Assembly: GCF_000820165.1 (NCBI RefSeq)
Contig: NZ_CDDD01000074.1
Coordinates: 1 to 64,000, forward strand
Origin: Aeromonas taiwanensis
GTDB lineage: Bacteria; Pseudomonadota; Gammaproteobacteria; Enterobacterales; Aeromonadaceae
DNA: 64,000 nucleotides
Reading direction: 5' to 3'
Each line of letters begins with the position of its first letter. Within the stretch, counting starts at the first letter, position 1. This document shows, piece by piece, positions 53,685-61,482 of this stretch. A model generated the notes under the pieces. That model had not been told where the DNA came from. It saw only the letters and a list, made by a program, of their open reading frames with translations, and did no database searches. Both the position numbers and the translations under genes were made by a program.

Positions 53685-53712
53685 AAAAAACGCCCGGCCA
53701 GTGCCGGGCGTT
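53685..53712. terminator. Terminator between cysH and folA
   Basis: AACGCCCGGC-CAGT-GCCGGGCGTT perfect 10-bp stem. The A-run on its left becomes a T-run on the minus strand, so it serves folA best and may also end cysJIH. Confidence 0.88.
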
Positions 53713-53731
53713 GTCGTCTCGGGCAGGCGAC

Positions 53732-54220
53732 TCAGCGCCGTTGCCAGGTCTCGAAACGATAGGGATGGGGGTTCTTCTCGTCAGCGGGATGGGCCTCGCT
53801 CTCCACGAGCCGCCACTGCTCGTCGTCGAACGCCGGGAAACGGGTATCCCCCGCCACCGCCAGATCGATCCGGGTCAGATAGAGCCTGTCGGCCCGTGGC
53901 AGCAGTTGGCCATAGAGGTGGCCGCCCCCGATCACCATCAGCTCGTCCACCCCTTCCCCCAGCAGTGCCAGCGCTGCCTCGACCGAGTCGATGACCTCCA
54001 CGCCCTCGGCCTGATAGGCCGGGTTGCGGCTGATCACCAGATTGCGGCGTCCCGGCAGCGGTCGGCCGATGGATTCAAACGTCTTGCGCCCCATCAGCAC
54101 CGGTTTGCCCAGGGTCACCCGCTTGAAGTGGGCCAGATCCGCCGGCATATGCCAGGGCATCTGGTTGTCCAGGCCGATCACGCGATCGTGCGCCATGGCG
54201 GCAATCATGGAAATTTGCAT
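53732..54220 (-). CDS. folA: Dihydrofolate reductase
   Basis: NADPH-dependent reduction of dihydrofolate to tetrahydrofolate. The 162-residue protein (E. coli 159) starts with ISMIAAMAHDRVIGLDNQMPW, has the active-site Asp in MPADLAHFK, the NADPH segment GRKTFESIGRPLPGR and VIGGGHLYGQLL. The ATG at 54220 matches homologs. It lies 23 bases after yjjB, so it is probably transcribed with the yjjP-yjjB group. Confidence 0.97.
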   Translation of the reverse strand: MQISMIAAMAHDRVIGLDNQMPWHMPADLAHFKRVTLGKPVLMGRKTFESIGRPLPGRRNLVISRNPAYQAEGVEVIDSVEAALALLGEGVDELMVIGGGHLYGQLLPRADRLYLTRIDLAVAGDTRFPAFDDEQWRLVESEAHPADEKNPHPYRFETWQRR

Positions 54221-54243
54221 GGTGTCAGCCTCTTGCACCCTTC

Positions 54244-54711
54244 TCAGACAATGGGCCGGTTACGGTACACGACCAGGGAGGGTATCGCCAGCCCGAAGCT
54301 CAGTGCGCCCACGATGAAGATGGCCTTCAACCCGTTCTCCAGCGCACTCTGGATAAGCTCCATGGTCACCCCGGAGATGTTGAGCTCCACCACGGCGATC
54401 ATCGCCTTGAACGCATAGCTGCCGGGGATCATGGGGATGATGGAGGCCACGCTGAACACCGGGCGGGGCGCCAGCAGGCGCCGGGACCAGTAGACGCAGA
54501 CAAAACCGACCGTGGTCGCCGCCGCCAGGGTGGCCCACTCGATGGGCATGCCGTGGTGAATGAGCAGGGTACGCAGACTGTGAGCCAGAGCCCCCCCCAT
54601 GGCACAGTACTTCAGCATCCGTGGCGGCACGTTGAACAGCATGGCAAAGCCCACCGCCGGAATGGCCGACCAGAAGGCATCCTTGGCCAGCAGCCAGAGC
54701 AGATCCATCAT
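54244..54711 (-). CDS. yjjB: YjjB-family (ThrE-like, C-terminal half) membrane protein
   Basis: 155-residue inner-membrane protein with about five hydrophobic segments (VGFAMLFNVPPRML, SVASIIPMIPGSYAFKAM). It is the smaller partner of a split threonine/serine exporter-type transporter; in E. coli YjjP-YjjB exports succinate. GGAGG lies upstream of tandem ATGs at 54711 and 54708, and the first overlaps the preceding mini-ORF stop by four bases. Confidence 0.88.
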   Translation of the reverse strand: MMDLLWLLAKDAFWSAIPAVGFAMLFNVPPRMLKYCAMGGALAHSLRTLLIHHGMPIEWATLAAATTVGFVCVYWSRRLLAPRPVFSVASIIPMIPGSYAFKAMIAVVELNISGVTMELIQSALENGLKAIFIVGALSFGLAIPSLVVYRNRPIV

Positions 54712-54905
54712 GCCTCTCCTCCCTGAATGCGGCCGACCGACGTCGCCAGCGTGATATTCGGCGCCTGATACAAACCCGTCATACCTTTCCCCCCCCAGAT
54801 ACCGGTTACCGACATGGCGAGGATGATGCCGGTATGGTTCCGTGCGCTGATGGACAGCCGGTTTGCCCCGATCAACAGGGTCGATACAGCGTCAAAGGTC
54901 TTCAT
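54708..54905 (-). CDS. Mini-ORF 2 between yjjP and yjjB (65 residues)
   Basis: Open frame from ATG 54905 that begins MKTFDAVSTLLIGANRLSIS, repeats the yjjP end (MSVTGIWGG), and continues to a TGA that overlaps the yjjB ATG by four bases. Its first 38 codons are a near-copy of mini-ORF 1. A purine-rich GTGGAAGG site lies upstream. Whether it is translated as a product or only couples ribosomes into yjjB is unknown. Confidence 0.5.
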   Translation of the reverse strand: MKTFDAVSTLLIGANRLSISARNHTGIILAMSVTGIWGGKGMTGLYQAPNITLATSVGRIQGGEA

Positions 54906-55085
54906 ACCTTCCACCCCCAGATACCGGTCACCGACATGGCGGGGATGATGCCGGTATGGTTCCGTGCGCTGATGGACAGCCGGTTTGCCCCGATCAACAG
55001 GGTCGATACAGCGTCAAAGGTCTTCATACCTTCCACCCCCAGATACCCGTCACCGACATGGCGAGGATGATGCCTATCGCCGCGC
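54779..55085. repeat. 122-bp tandem repeat at the yjjP 3' end
   Basis: Two full copies (54779-54900 and 54901-55022, differing at about ten positions or fewer) and a partial third copy (55023 to about 55085), which is the genuine end of yjjP. The period of 122 bases equals a 42-codon ORF minus a four-base overlap, so every copy recreates an ATGA junction. Confidence 0.93.
54902..55027 (-). CDS. Mini-ORF 1 between yjjP and yjjB (41 residues)
   Basis: Open frame from ATG 55027, which overlaps the yjjP stop by four bases, to a TGA that overlaps the next mini-ORF start by four bases. It encodes MKTFDAVSTLLIGANRLSIS and then a copy of the YjjP C-terminus, MSVTGIWGWKV. The GTGGAAGG site before the ATG could work as a ribosome site. 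It contains no obvious membrane segment except the YjjP-derived end. Confidence 0.5.
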   Translation of the reverse strand: MKTFDAVSTLLIGANRLSISARNHTGIIPAMSVTGIWGWKV

Positions 55086-55821
55086 TGATGGTGAGCAGGG
55101 TCGCCGTGCCCCAGCGGGCCAGCCCCATGTTGAAGTAGCCCTTCACCATGTCGGAGACCGCGTTGATGAGCGGGAAGCCCGGCACCAGCAGCAGCACGCT
55201 GGCCGCCATGGCGAGATAGGGCTGGGCCCCCCAGCCAAAGAAGGTGGCGCTGGAGGAGAGCAGAGTGGCGATGAAGCCGGTGGTGGCGAAGTTGATGAGG
55301 GGGCTGTGGTGATGGCGGGCCATCAGCTGGCGCACCCGCATCGCCACGGCGGACGAGAAACAGGTCACCAGGAAGATGGGCCAGTCGCCGCCGAACAGCA
55401 GGCTGAAGGCGCCACAGGAGAGGCCCACCATGGGCACCACCAGCCAGGGGTGATAGTGGAAAGGCACTATGGCCTCCAGCCGCTGGCGCACTTCCCGTGC
55501 GCCGATCAGCGACTTCTCCGCCATGATGCAGAGACGCTGGATCTCGCACACCACCTGCATGTTGATGCCGTGCTCCCGCACCCGCCGGGTGGTGGTGACG
55601 CAGCTCCCCCGGTTGAGGCTGGTCAGCACGATGGCGCTGGAGGAGATCGCCATCTCGACGCTCTCCAGCCCCAGCGCCATCCCGAGCCGGACCGTGGTCT
55701 GCTCTATGATGCGGCTCTCGGCCCCGAACTGGGCCAGCATCTGGCCCGCCTTGACGATGATCCGGGTGATCTCCGTCTGCTGCTCCCGCGACAGCTCCCT
55801 TCCTGGTGTGATGCTGCTCAT
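55024..55821 (-). CDS. yjjP: YjjP-family (ThrE-like, N-terminal half) membrane protein
   Basis: 265-residue partner of YjjB (E. coli about 256). A soluble N-terminal region with EITRIIVKAGQMLAQFGAESRIIEQT and LTSLNRGSCVTTTRRV is followed by about five membrane segments from residue 135 on (FFGWGAQPYLAMAASVLLLVPG). The ATG at 55821, giving MSSITPGRELSREQQ, is chosen because the upstream frame is not protein-like. Its 3' end has been tandemly duplicated. Confidence 0.88.
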   Translation of the reverse strand: MSSITPGRELSREQQTEITRIIVKAGQMLAQFGAESRIIEQTTVRLGMALGLESVEMAISSSAIVLTSLNRGSCVTTTRRVREHGINMQVVCEIQRLCIMAEKSLIGAREVRQRLEAIVPFHYHPWLVVPMVGLSCGAFSLLFGGDWPIFLVTCFSSAVAMRVRQLMARHHHSPLINFATTGFIATLLSSSATFFGWGAQPYLAMAASVLLLVPGFPLINAVSDMVKGYFNMGLARWGTATLLTISAAIGIILAMSVTGIWGWKV

Positions 55822-56036
55822 GATCCCTTTGAGTGTTAGCAAGATGGAATATGCCGAGATATTACCCCAAACGTGATATTTCTCCATCCCTATCTGACCG
55901 GTCGTCAGCCCTGCAGGAATTAATGCACCGGATGACGACGATTCGCAGCAAATAGAAAACAAATTCCTCAAATTTCGCAACACGGGGATATAGGTTGAAG
56001 TGCGGGGAAATAGGACCGCAGGCCGGGAAGCACCGA

Positions 56037-56375
56037 TTATTTATCTTTGCGGTAGGTCGCAAGGGGGATCACGTTATTTGGCGGCGAACCCTCATACGGG
56101 TCCGAAAATGAGTCATCCTGCAGGTGATTGAAATGCTGGCGCATGGCATTGACGGATTCGTGCATCATATTGGCGATGCGGATGCAGCTGTCCATGTTGT
56201 TTCTGGCGAGACGACGCTGGCAGTCGATACGAAACTGCAGGCCGCGCAGCCGCCGTTGCTGCTCCGGCCCCACCTGGGCGATCAGGGTCTCTATCTGCTG
56301 GTGCAACAGCGCATCGAGCCGCTGCGGCTCCGCCAGGGCCCAATGTCTCAGGGTGTCAAAGTCAGGCAGCTCCAT
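56037..56375 (-). CDS. DUF3135-family protein
   Basis: 112-residue cytoplasmic protein matching a family of unknown function known from Aeromonas, Vibrio and Shewanella: LPDFDTLRHWALAEPQRLD, then RRLRGLQFRIDCQRRLARN and a helical MMHESVNAMRQHF. It stands alone between yjjP and mog. A GGAGGG ribosome site lies 4 bases before the ATG. Confidence 0.82.
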   Translation of the reverse strand: MELPDFDTLRHWALAEPQRLDALLHQQIETLIAQVGPEQQRRLRGLQFRIDCQRRLARNNMDSCIRIANMMHESVNAMRQHFNHLQDDSFSDPYEGSPPNNVIPLATYRKDK

Positions 56376-56783
56376 ATGCCCTCCAGGCTGGACGCATCGC
56401 GCGTATTACAGCAACGACGACGCCGATCCATCACTATTTCACTGTCCATAGGAAGGTTATATAGGATGGTGGGAACTTTGGTTCAGTCGCCTCCGTGCCA
56501 CAGGAGTCCAGTTCTCCGAAAAATAGCCTGACAGGCCAGGGGGAATGGCATTTATTCCTTATGATTCATGAAATTGTTTTCAATTTGGCTGCGCCAGTTT
56601 TTTTATAAAATTTGAATTCTTTTTTCGTCTTTCTTATTCGCTATTCATCGGTGTGACATAAGCAGCTTTTCGTTCGACTCTCTATTTTTGTCATTCCCGC
56701 CCCTCCCCGTCCCCGACGATTTAACATATCTCACTGATTATGTTATTTTATTTACCACTTATTGCGGCAACCAAGAGCAGACC
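56376..56783. other. 408-base AT-rich region upstream of mog
   Basis: No gene is supported. It contains the DUF3135 promoter on the left, long A/T tracts near 56570-56650, and a 7-bp dyad with a 10-base spacer just before mog. Confidence 0.7.
56722..56745. promoter_or_regulatory. Inverted repeat upstream of mog, possible operator
   Basis: TAACATA-N10-TATGTTA lies 38 bases before the mog start. Its form recalls molybdate-responsive ModE sites, but the match to the ModE consensus is incomplete. Confidence 0.45.
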
Positions 56784-57314
56784 ATGAGCAAGGCAAGAAT
56801 CGGTATCGTCACCGTCAGCGATCGCGCCAGCGCGGGCATCTACGAAGATCTGTCCGGCAAGGCCATCATCGACACCCTGAACGCCTATCTGACCTCGGCG
56901 TGGGAGCCCGTCTACCAGGTGATCCCCGACGAACGGGATCAGATCGAGGCGACCCTGATCCGGCTGGTCGACGAGGAGCAGTGCTGCCTCGTCGTCACCA
57001 CAGGTGGCACAGGGCCGGCCAGACGGGACGTGACGCCGGAGGCGACCGAGGCGGTCTGCGATCGCATGATGCCGGGCTTTGGCGAGCTGATGCGGGCCGA
57101 GTCCCTCAAATTCGTGCCGACCGCCATACTGTCGCGCCAGACCGCGGGATTGCGCGGCGACTCGCTCATCGTCAACCTGCCGGGCAAGCCCAAGTCCATT
57201 CGCGAGTGCCTGGATGCGGTCTTCCCCGCCATCCCTTACTGCATCGACCTGATGGAAGGACCCTACCTCGAGTGCGACGAAGCCGTCATCAAGCCGTTCA
57301 GGCCCAAGAAATAA
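56784..57314 (+). CDS. mog: Molybdopterin adenylyltransferase
   Basis: Adenylates molybdopterin before molybdenum insertion, a late step of molybdenum cofactor synthesis. The 176-residue protein (E. coli Mog 195) has IGIVTVSDRASAGIYEDLSG, the TTGGTGPARRDVTPEAT motif, LSRQTAGLRGDSLIVNLPGKP and a final CIDLMEGPYLE. The ATG at 56784 is the homologous start. It would serve TorA of this window and other molybdoenzymes. Confidence 0.94.
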   Translation: MSKARIGIVTVSDRASAGIYEDLSGKAIIDTLNAYLTSAWEPVYQVIPDERDQIEATLIRLVDEEQCCLVVTTGGTGPARRDVTPEATEAVCDRMMPGFGELMRAESLKFVPTAILSRQTAGLRGDSLIVNLPGKPKSIRECLDAVFPAIPYCIDLMEGPYLECDEAVIKPFRPKK

Positions 57315-57342
57315 GTCCCCTGTTCCAGGGCATGAACAAGGT

Positions 57343-57360
57343 GGCCGGGTCTCCCCGGCC
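57343..57360. other. Hairpin between convergent mog and DUF2541 genes
   Basis: GGCCGGG-TCTC-CCCGGCC stem without a T-run. It may act as a weak terminator. Confidence 0.35.
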
Positions 57361-57377
57361 GCCGTCATGCTCCCGCC

Positions 57378-57782
57378 CTATTTGCGGCCGTATACCCTGA
57401 CACCGGCCCGGCTCCCTTCCGAATTGCCGTACACCTCGATCCGCTTGATGCAGAGCCGGCTGCCGAGGGACTTCCACCCCGACTCCTGATCCTCTTTCAG
57501 ATCCCTGTCAAAATAGAGGGTCTTGCTGCGATCGCTGCCATAAAACACCTTGACCCGCTCCAGGGTCAGCTCCCGCCCCGCCTTGACCATGATGGACTTG
57601 GTGGGACGACAGGCGAGCATGGGAATGATGGCGGGGTGATCGCCGACACCGAGCAGAATGGTCTTGCCCAGCCGGAATTCATCGTCGGCCAGGGCCGGCG
57701 AGGCCGGCACCCAGAGCAGCGTGGACAGCAAGCATGCGGCCAGGCCGCGGCGGGAAAAGGATGAAACAGATAAAACGGACAT
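57378..57782 (-). CDS. DUF2541 (YaaX-like) secreted protein
   Basis: 134-residue periplasmic protein with a signal peptide (SRRGLAACLLSTLLWVPASPALA, cut before DDEF). The mature part is a small beta-rich domain with two cysteines (LACRPTKSI and SRLCIKRIEVYG) that could form a disulfide. Function unknown. Its ribosome site lies in the arm of a perfect hairpin directly before the ATG. It is 103 bases downstream of apeR on the same strand. Confidence 0.8.
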   Translation of the reverse strand: MSVLSVSSFSRRGLAACLLSTLLWVPASPALADDEFRLGKTILLGVGDHPAIIPMLACRPTKSIMVKAGRELTLERVKVFYGSDRSKTLYFDRDLKEDQESGWKSLGSRLCIKRIEVYGNSEGSRAGVRVYGRK

Positions 57783-57809
57783 GATGCCTCCCTGAAAAAG
57801 GGAGGCATC
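57783..57809 (-). promoter_or_regulatory. Hairpin that buries the ribosome site of the DUF2541 gene
   Basis: On the minus strand GATGCCTCCCT-TTTTC-AGGGAGGCATC is directly followed by the start codon. The Shine-Dalgarno sequence AGGGAGG is fully paired in a perfect 11-bp stem. This is a translational off-switch layout. Confidence 0.7.
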
Positions 57810-57885
57810 TTAATTAATCAAAGCTAAACCCAGGCTGTACTGGAACTGAACCCAGCCTGCACCGGGGCTGAACGGGCAGGCCCCG

Positions 57886-59112
57886 TCAGGACCAGCGCTT
57901 GAAGATGAGGGAGGTATTGATGCCGCCGAACGCGAAGTTGTTGGACATCAGGTACTCCACGTCCAGCGCACGGCCGCTGCCCGTCACGTGATCCAGCGGG
58001 GCACAGGCGGGATCCGGCTCCCTCAGGTTGATGGTGGGGGCAAACCAGCCCTCCCGCATCATCTCCAGGGCCAGCCAGGCCTCGATGGCGCCGCAGGCCC
58101 CCAGGGTATGGCCGAAGTAGCTTTTGAGGGAGGAGATGGGAGTGCGATCGCCGAAGATGGCGGCGGTGGCGTGGCTCTCCGCGATGTCGCCACGCTCGGT
58201 GGCGGTGCCGTGGGCACTGATGTAGCCGATGTCGGCGGGCTGAAGCCCGGCCTGGGCCAGCGCCATCTCCATGCAGAGCCTGATGGTCTCCTGCTGGGGC
58301 TGGGTCACGTGGGTGGCGTCACAGTTGGTGGCAAAGCCCACCAGCTCGGCGAGGATAGTCGCGCCGCGCGCCTGCGCATGCTCCAGCTCCTCCAGCACCA
58401 GGGTACCCGCCCCTTCGCCTATCACCAGGCCGTCCCTGTCCCTGTCGAACGGTCGTGGCGCCAGCTCCGGGTGGTCGTTCATCTGGCTGGTGGCAAACAG
58501 GGTGTCAAACACCACGGCCTCAGACGGGCAGAGCTCCTCCGCCCCGCCGGCCACCATCAGGGTCTGGTAGCCGTGCTTGATCGCCTCATAGGCGTAGCCT
58601 ATCCCCTGGCTGCCGGAGGTGCAGGCGCTGGAGGTGGGAATGACCCGGCCACGCAGGCCGAAGAAGAGCCCGGTGTTGACCGCCGCCGTGTGCGACATCA
58701 TCTGCACATAGGTGGTGGCCGTGATGCTGGCAGTGCTCTTGTCGTTGAGCATGGTCCCGAAGGCGCGGATGGGATCCGTGCTGCCGATGGACGAGCCGTA
58801 GGCAATGCCGGTGCGCCCGTCGGTGAGCACGGGGTTGTCCAGCAGCCCCGCCTGCGCCAGCGCCAGCTCGGTGGCGACGGTGGCAAGCGCCGAAACCCGC
58901 CCCATGGCACGGGTCTTCTTGCGCGGGTAGTGGGCCGGCAGCACGAAGTCCGGGATGGGGGCCGCCAGCCGGGTGTTGAGGCCGTCGTAGATGGCCCACT
59001 CCGGCATGCTCACCACCGCATTGCGCCCCGCCTGCAATCTGGCCCGCACGCTCGCCCAGTCCTGCCCGAAGGCCGTTACCCCGGCCATGCCGGTCACCAC
59101 AACCCGTTTCAT
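57886..59112 (-). CDS. apeR: 3-oxoacyl-ACP synthase of the aryl polyene cluster (ApeR type)
   Basis: 408-residue FabF-like condensing enzyme. The active-site Cys is in TSSACTSGSQG, the two His in HGTATERGD and SYFGHTLGACG, so the Cys-His-His triad is complete and the protein should be catalytic. The start is the ATG at 59112 (MKRVVVTGMAG), overlapping the apeQ stop by four bases. Last gene of the cluster seen here. Confidence 0.88.
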   Translation of the reverse strand: MKRVVVTGMAGVTAFGQDWASVRARLQAGRNAVVSMPEWAIYDGLNTRLAAPIPDFVLPAHYPRKKTRAMGRVSALATVATELALAQAGLLDNPVLTDGRTGIAYGSSIGSTDPIRAFGTMLNDKSTASITATTYVQMMSHTAAVNTGLFFGLRGRVIPTSSACTSGSQGIGYAYEAIKHGYQTLMVAGGAEELCPSEAVVFDTLFATSQMNDHPELAPRPFDRDRDGLVIGEGAGTLVLEELEHAQARGATILAELVGFATNCDATHVTQPQQETIRLCMEMALAQAGLQPADIGYISAHGTATERGDIAESHATAAIFGDRTPISSLKSYFGHTLGACGAIEAWLALEMMREGWFAPTINLREPDPACAPLDHVTGSGRALDVEYLMSNNFAFGGINTSLIFKRWS

Positions 59113-59834
59113 ACCATGCCCCCGTTGATGGAGATGACCTGCCGCGTGACATAGCCTGCGATGTCGGACATCAGGTAGGAGACCAGACCGGCCACCTCGT
59201 CCGCCTGCCCCATCCGCTTGAGCGGGATGATCTTCATCGCCTCCGCCTTCACCTCCTCGTCCACCATGCCGGTGTCGATGAGGCCGGGGGCTACGCAGTT
59301 GACCGTGATCTTGCGCTTGGCGAGCTCGAGGGCCAGCGCCTTGGTGGCTCCCATGATGCCCGCCTTGGCGGCGCTGTAGTTGACCTGGCCACGATTGCCC
59401 ATCAGCCCGGACACCGAGGAGATGGTCACGATGCGCCCGCCCCGGCGCAGGCCGATCATCGGCATGATGCAGGGCTTGAGCAGGTTGTAGAAACCGTCCA
59501 GGTTGGTGTGCAGCACCCCGTCCCACTCCTCGTCGGTGAGGGCGGGGAAGGCGGCGTCACGGATGATGCCGGCGTTGCAGACCACACCGTAATAGGCGCC
59601 GTGCTCGGCCATGTCGGCCTCCAGCCGCGCGCGGCAACCCTCGCGATCCGCGATGTCGAACTGGAGCAGACGCCCCTGTCCCCCGGCCGCCTCCAGGCTG
59701 GCCAGGGTGGCCTCGGCGCCGGCCCGATCGCTGTGGTAGTGCACCACGATGACAAAGCCGTCGGCCGCCAGCTTGAGGGCGATGGCGCGGCCTATCCCCT
59801 TGCTGGCGCCCGTGACCAATACGCTAGAGCTCAT
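59109..59834 (-). CDS. apeQ: 3-oxoacyl-ACP reductase of the aryl polyene cluster (ApeQ type)
   Basis: 241-residue FabG-like short-chain dehydrogenase. The NADPH motif TGASKGIGRAIA, the NAG motif (CNAGIIRD) and the catalytic Ser-Tyr-Lys (SSVSG, YSAAKAG) are present. It reduces 3-ketoacyl-ACP intermediates in polyene elongation. Ends in an ATGA overlap with apeR. Confidence 0.9.
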   Translation of the reverse strand: MSSSVLVTGASKGIGRAIALKLAADGFVIVVHYHSDRAGAEATLASLEAAGGQGRLLQFDIADREGCRARLEADMAEHGAYYGVVCNAGIIRDAAFPALTDEEWDGVLHTNLDGFYNLLKPCIMPMIGLRRGGRIVTISSVSGLMGNRGQVNYSAAKAGIMGATKALALELAKRKITVNCVAPGLIDTGMVDEEVKAEAMKIIPLKRMGQADEVAGLVSYLMSDIAGYVTRQVISINGGMV

Positions 59835-59843
59835 GAAACTTCC

Positions 59844-60305
59844 TCAGGCTAACAAATCGGACAATTCGCCGGGGCCCGGCTGGTAGGTGGAGAGCCGCGC
59901 CTGGGCGCACTCCTCCCCGTCCAGCAGGATCCGGCAATCAAAACTGGCCATGCCGCCGTCTTGCAACAGGCAGCACGCCTCTATGATGAGCAGGGTGCCC
60001 GGCGCGAAGCCCTCCGGCTGGCAGCGGTACTTGCGGGTGCCGAGCAGCATGCCGATGCGCACCGGCTCGCCACGCAGCCGCCCCTGCATGCCGGCCCAGG
60101 CGGCGATGGTCTGGGCCATCAGCTCTATGCCGACCCAGGCCGGCAGCCTGCCTTCCCCATCCAGCAGCAGGGCGTGGCGGGCACCGATGCGGGTCTCGCA
60201 GCGCACCCGCTGGGCATCCACCGCGCAGAGCCGGTCCAGCAGCAGCATGGGGGCCTGGTGGGGCAGCAGGGTCTCGATGGCGGGCAGTGACAAAGGGTCA
60301 TTCAT
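59844..60305 (-). CDS. apeP: 3-hydroxyacyl-ACP dehydratase of the aryl polyene cluster (ApeP type)
   Basis: 153-residue hotdog-fold protein. LLPHQAPMLLLDRL and WVGIELMAQTIAAWAG are the conserved segments, with His and Glu at the expected catalytic places. The ATG at 60305 lies 8 bases inside apeO. It would dehydrate 3-hydroxyacyl intermediates to give the conjugated double bonds. Confidence 0.87.
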   Translation of the reverse strand: MNDPLSLPAIETLLPHQAPMLLLDRLCAVDAQRVRCETRIGARHALLLDGEGRLPAWVGIELMAQTIAAWAGMQGRLRGEPVRIGMLLGTRKYRCQPEGFAPGTLLIIEACCLLQDGGMASFDCRILLDGEECAQARLSTYQPGPGELSDLLA

Positions 60306-61482
60306 GGCAGGTGATCCCAAGCAGCAGGCTGACATTGTTGCCACCGAAGGCAAAGGAGTTGGAGAGCACCCGGGGCGCCGCCAGGTGCGTGGTGCCGCTC
60401 ACCAGCCGGATGGGGGCCAGCGCCGGATCTGCCGAAGTCACCCGCTGGGGTGGCAGCGGCAGTGCGCGCTCCAGCAGCAGGCAGGCGAGCGCGGCCTCGA
60501 TGGCTCCCGCCGCCCCCAGGGTGTGGCCGGTGAGCGCCTTGGTGGAGCTGCAGGGCACGCGGTTGCCAAACAGGCGGTGCACCGCCTGGCTCTCCATGGC
60601 GTCGTTGAGCCGGGTGGCGGTACCGTGGAGGTTGAGATAACCCACCTCCTCTGGCCCTATCCCCCCCTGGGCCAACGCCATGCGCATCGCCGCCTCGGCA
60701 CCGATACCCTCTGGATGTGGCGCCGAAATGTGCCAGGCATCGGAGGACTCCCCCACCCCCAGCAGCGCCAGCGGCGCAGGCTCCCGGCTCAGCAGAAACA
60801 GCGCTGCCCCCTCGCCGATGTTGATCCCCTGGCGGGCCAGATCGAACGGCTGACATTGCTCGCCACTCAAAGACTCCAGGCTGTCAAAGCCGTTGAGGGT
60901 GAGCCCGCACAGGCTGTCGGCACCGCCCACCAGCACGGCGTCCACCAGCCCGGCCGCCAGCAGCCGCTGGCCGCTGATGAAGGCGCGCGCGCTGGAGGAG
61001 CAGGCGGTGGAAATCGTCCAGGCCGGCCCGGTCAGGCCGAGATGGCGGGCCAGAAATTCCGACGGGGACCCCAGCTCCTGCTGGCGATAGTCAAACTCGG
61101 GGGGCACGGCCTCCCCGCGCCGGGCGGCGGCCACCGCCAGCTCGGCCTCGCCGATCCCGGCGGTGCTGGTGCCGAGCACCAGGCCGACACGATCCCTGCC
61201 GAAGGTGGCCAGCGCCTGGTCCAGGGCAGGCCGGATCTGGGCGAGCGCAGCCAGCAGCAATTGGTTGTTGCGCGAGGCGTAGGGGGCCAGCGCCGACGGG
61301 ATGGCCGGCAGTTCGTCCTCCACCTGGCCCACCGGGGTCAGGCGGCCATCCAGCAGCGGCGTCCGGTGGCGATCCAGCGGGCTGACACCCGCATCGTGCC
61401 AGGCCTTCAGCGCCTCGGCGCTGGCATCGCGCCCCGCCCCCAGCGCCGAGACGAGACCATAGGCGGCGATATAACAGCTCAT
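60298..61482 (-). CDS. apeO: 3-oxoacyl-ACP synthase of the aryl polyene cluster (ApeO type)
   Basis: 394-residue condensing enzyme with active-site Cys in STACSSSARAF and His in LHGTATRLND and TGHTLGAAGA. It is more distant from FabF than apeR and lacks the usual N-terminal MRRVVVTG start (MSCYIAAYGLVSALG). In studied clusters this type works with a chain-length partner (ApeC) that would be outside the window. Overlaps the DUF3261 gene stop by four bases. Confidence 0.87.
   Translation of the reverse strand: MSCYIAAYGLVSALGAGRDASAEALKAWHDAGVSPLDRHRTPLLDGRLTPVGQVEDELPAIPSALAPYASRNNQLLLAALAQIRPALDQALATFGRDRVGLVLGTSTAGIGEAELAVAAARRGEAVPPEFDYRQQELGSPSEFLARHLGLTGPAWTISTACSSSARAFISGQRLLAAGLVDAVLVGGADSLCGLTLNGFDSLESLSGEQCQPFDLARQGINIGEGAALFLLSREPAPLALLGVGESSDAWHISAPHPEGIGAEAAMRMALAQGGIGPEEVGYLNLHGTATRLNDAMESQAVHRLFGNRVPCSSTKALTGHTLGAAGAIEAALACLLLERALPLPPQRVTSADPALAPIRLVSGTTHLAAPRVLSNSFAFGGNNVSLLLGITCHE

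Noticed and set aside
54779-55085. 122-bp repeat as a CRISPR array or mobile element
   Set aside because: Direct tandem copies without spacers, ending in the yjjP coding sequence; no transposase or terminal inverted repeats.
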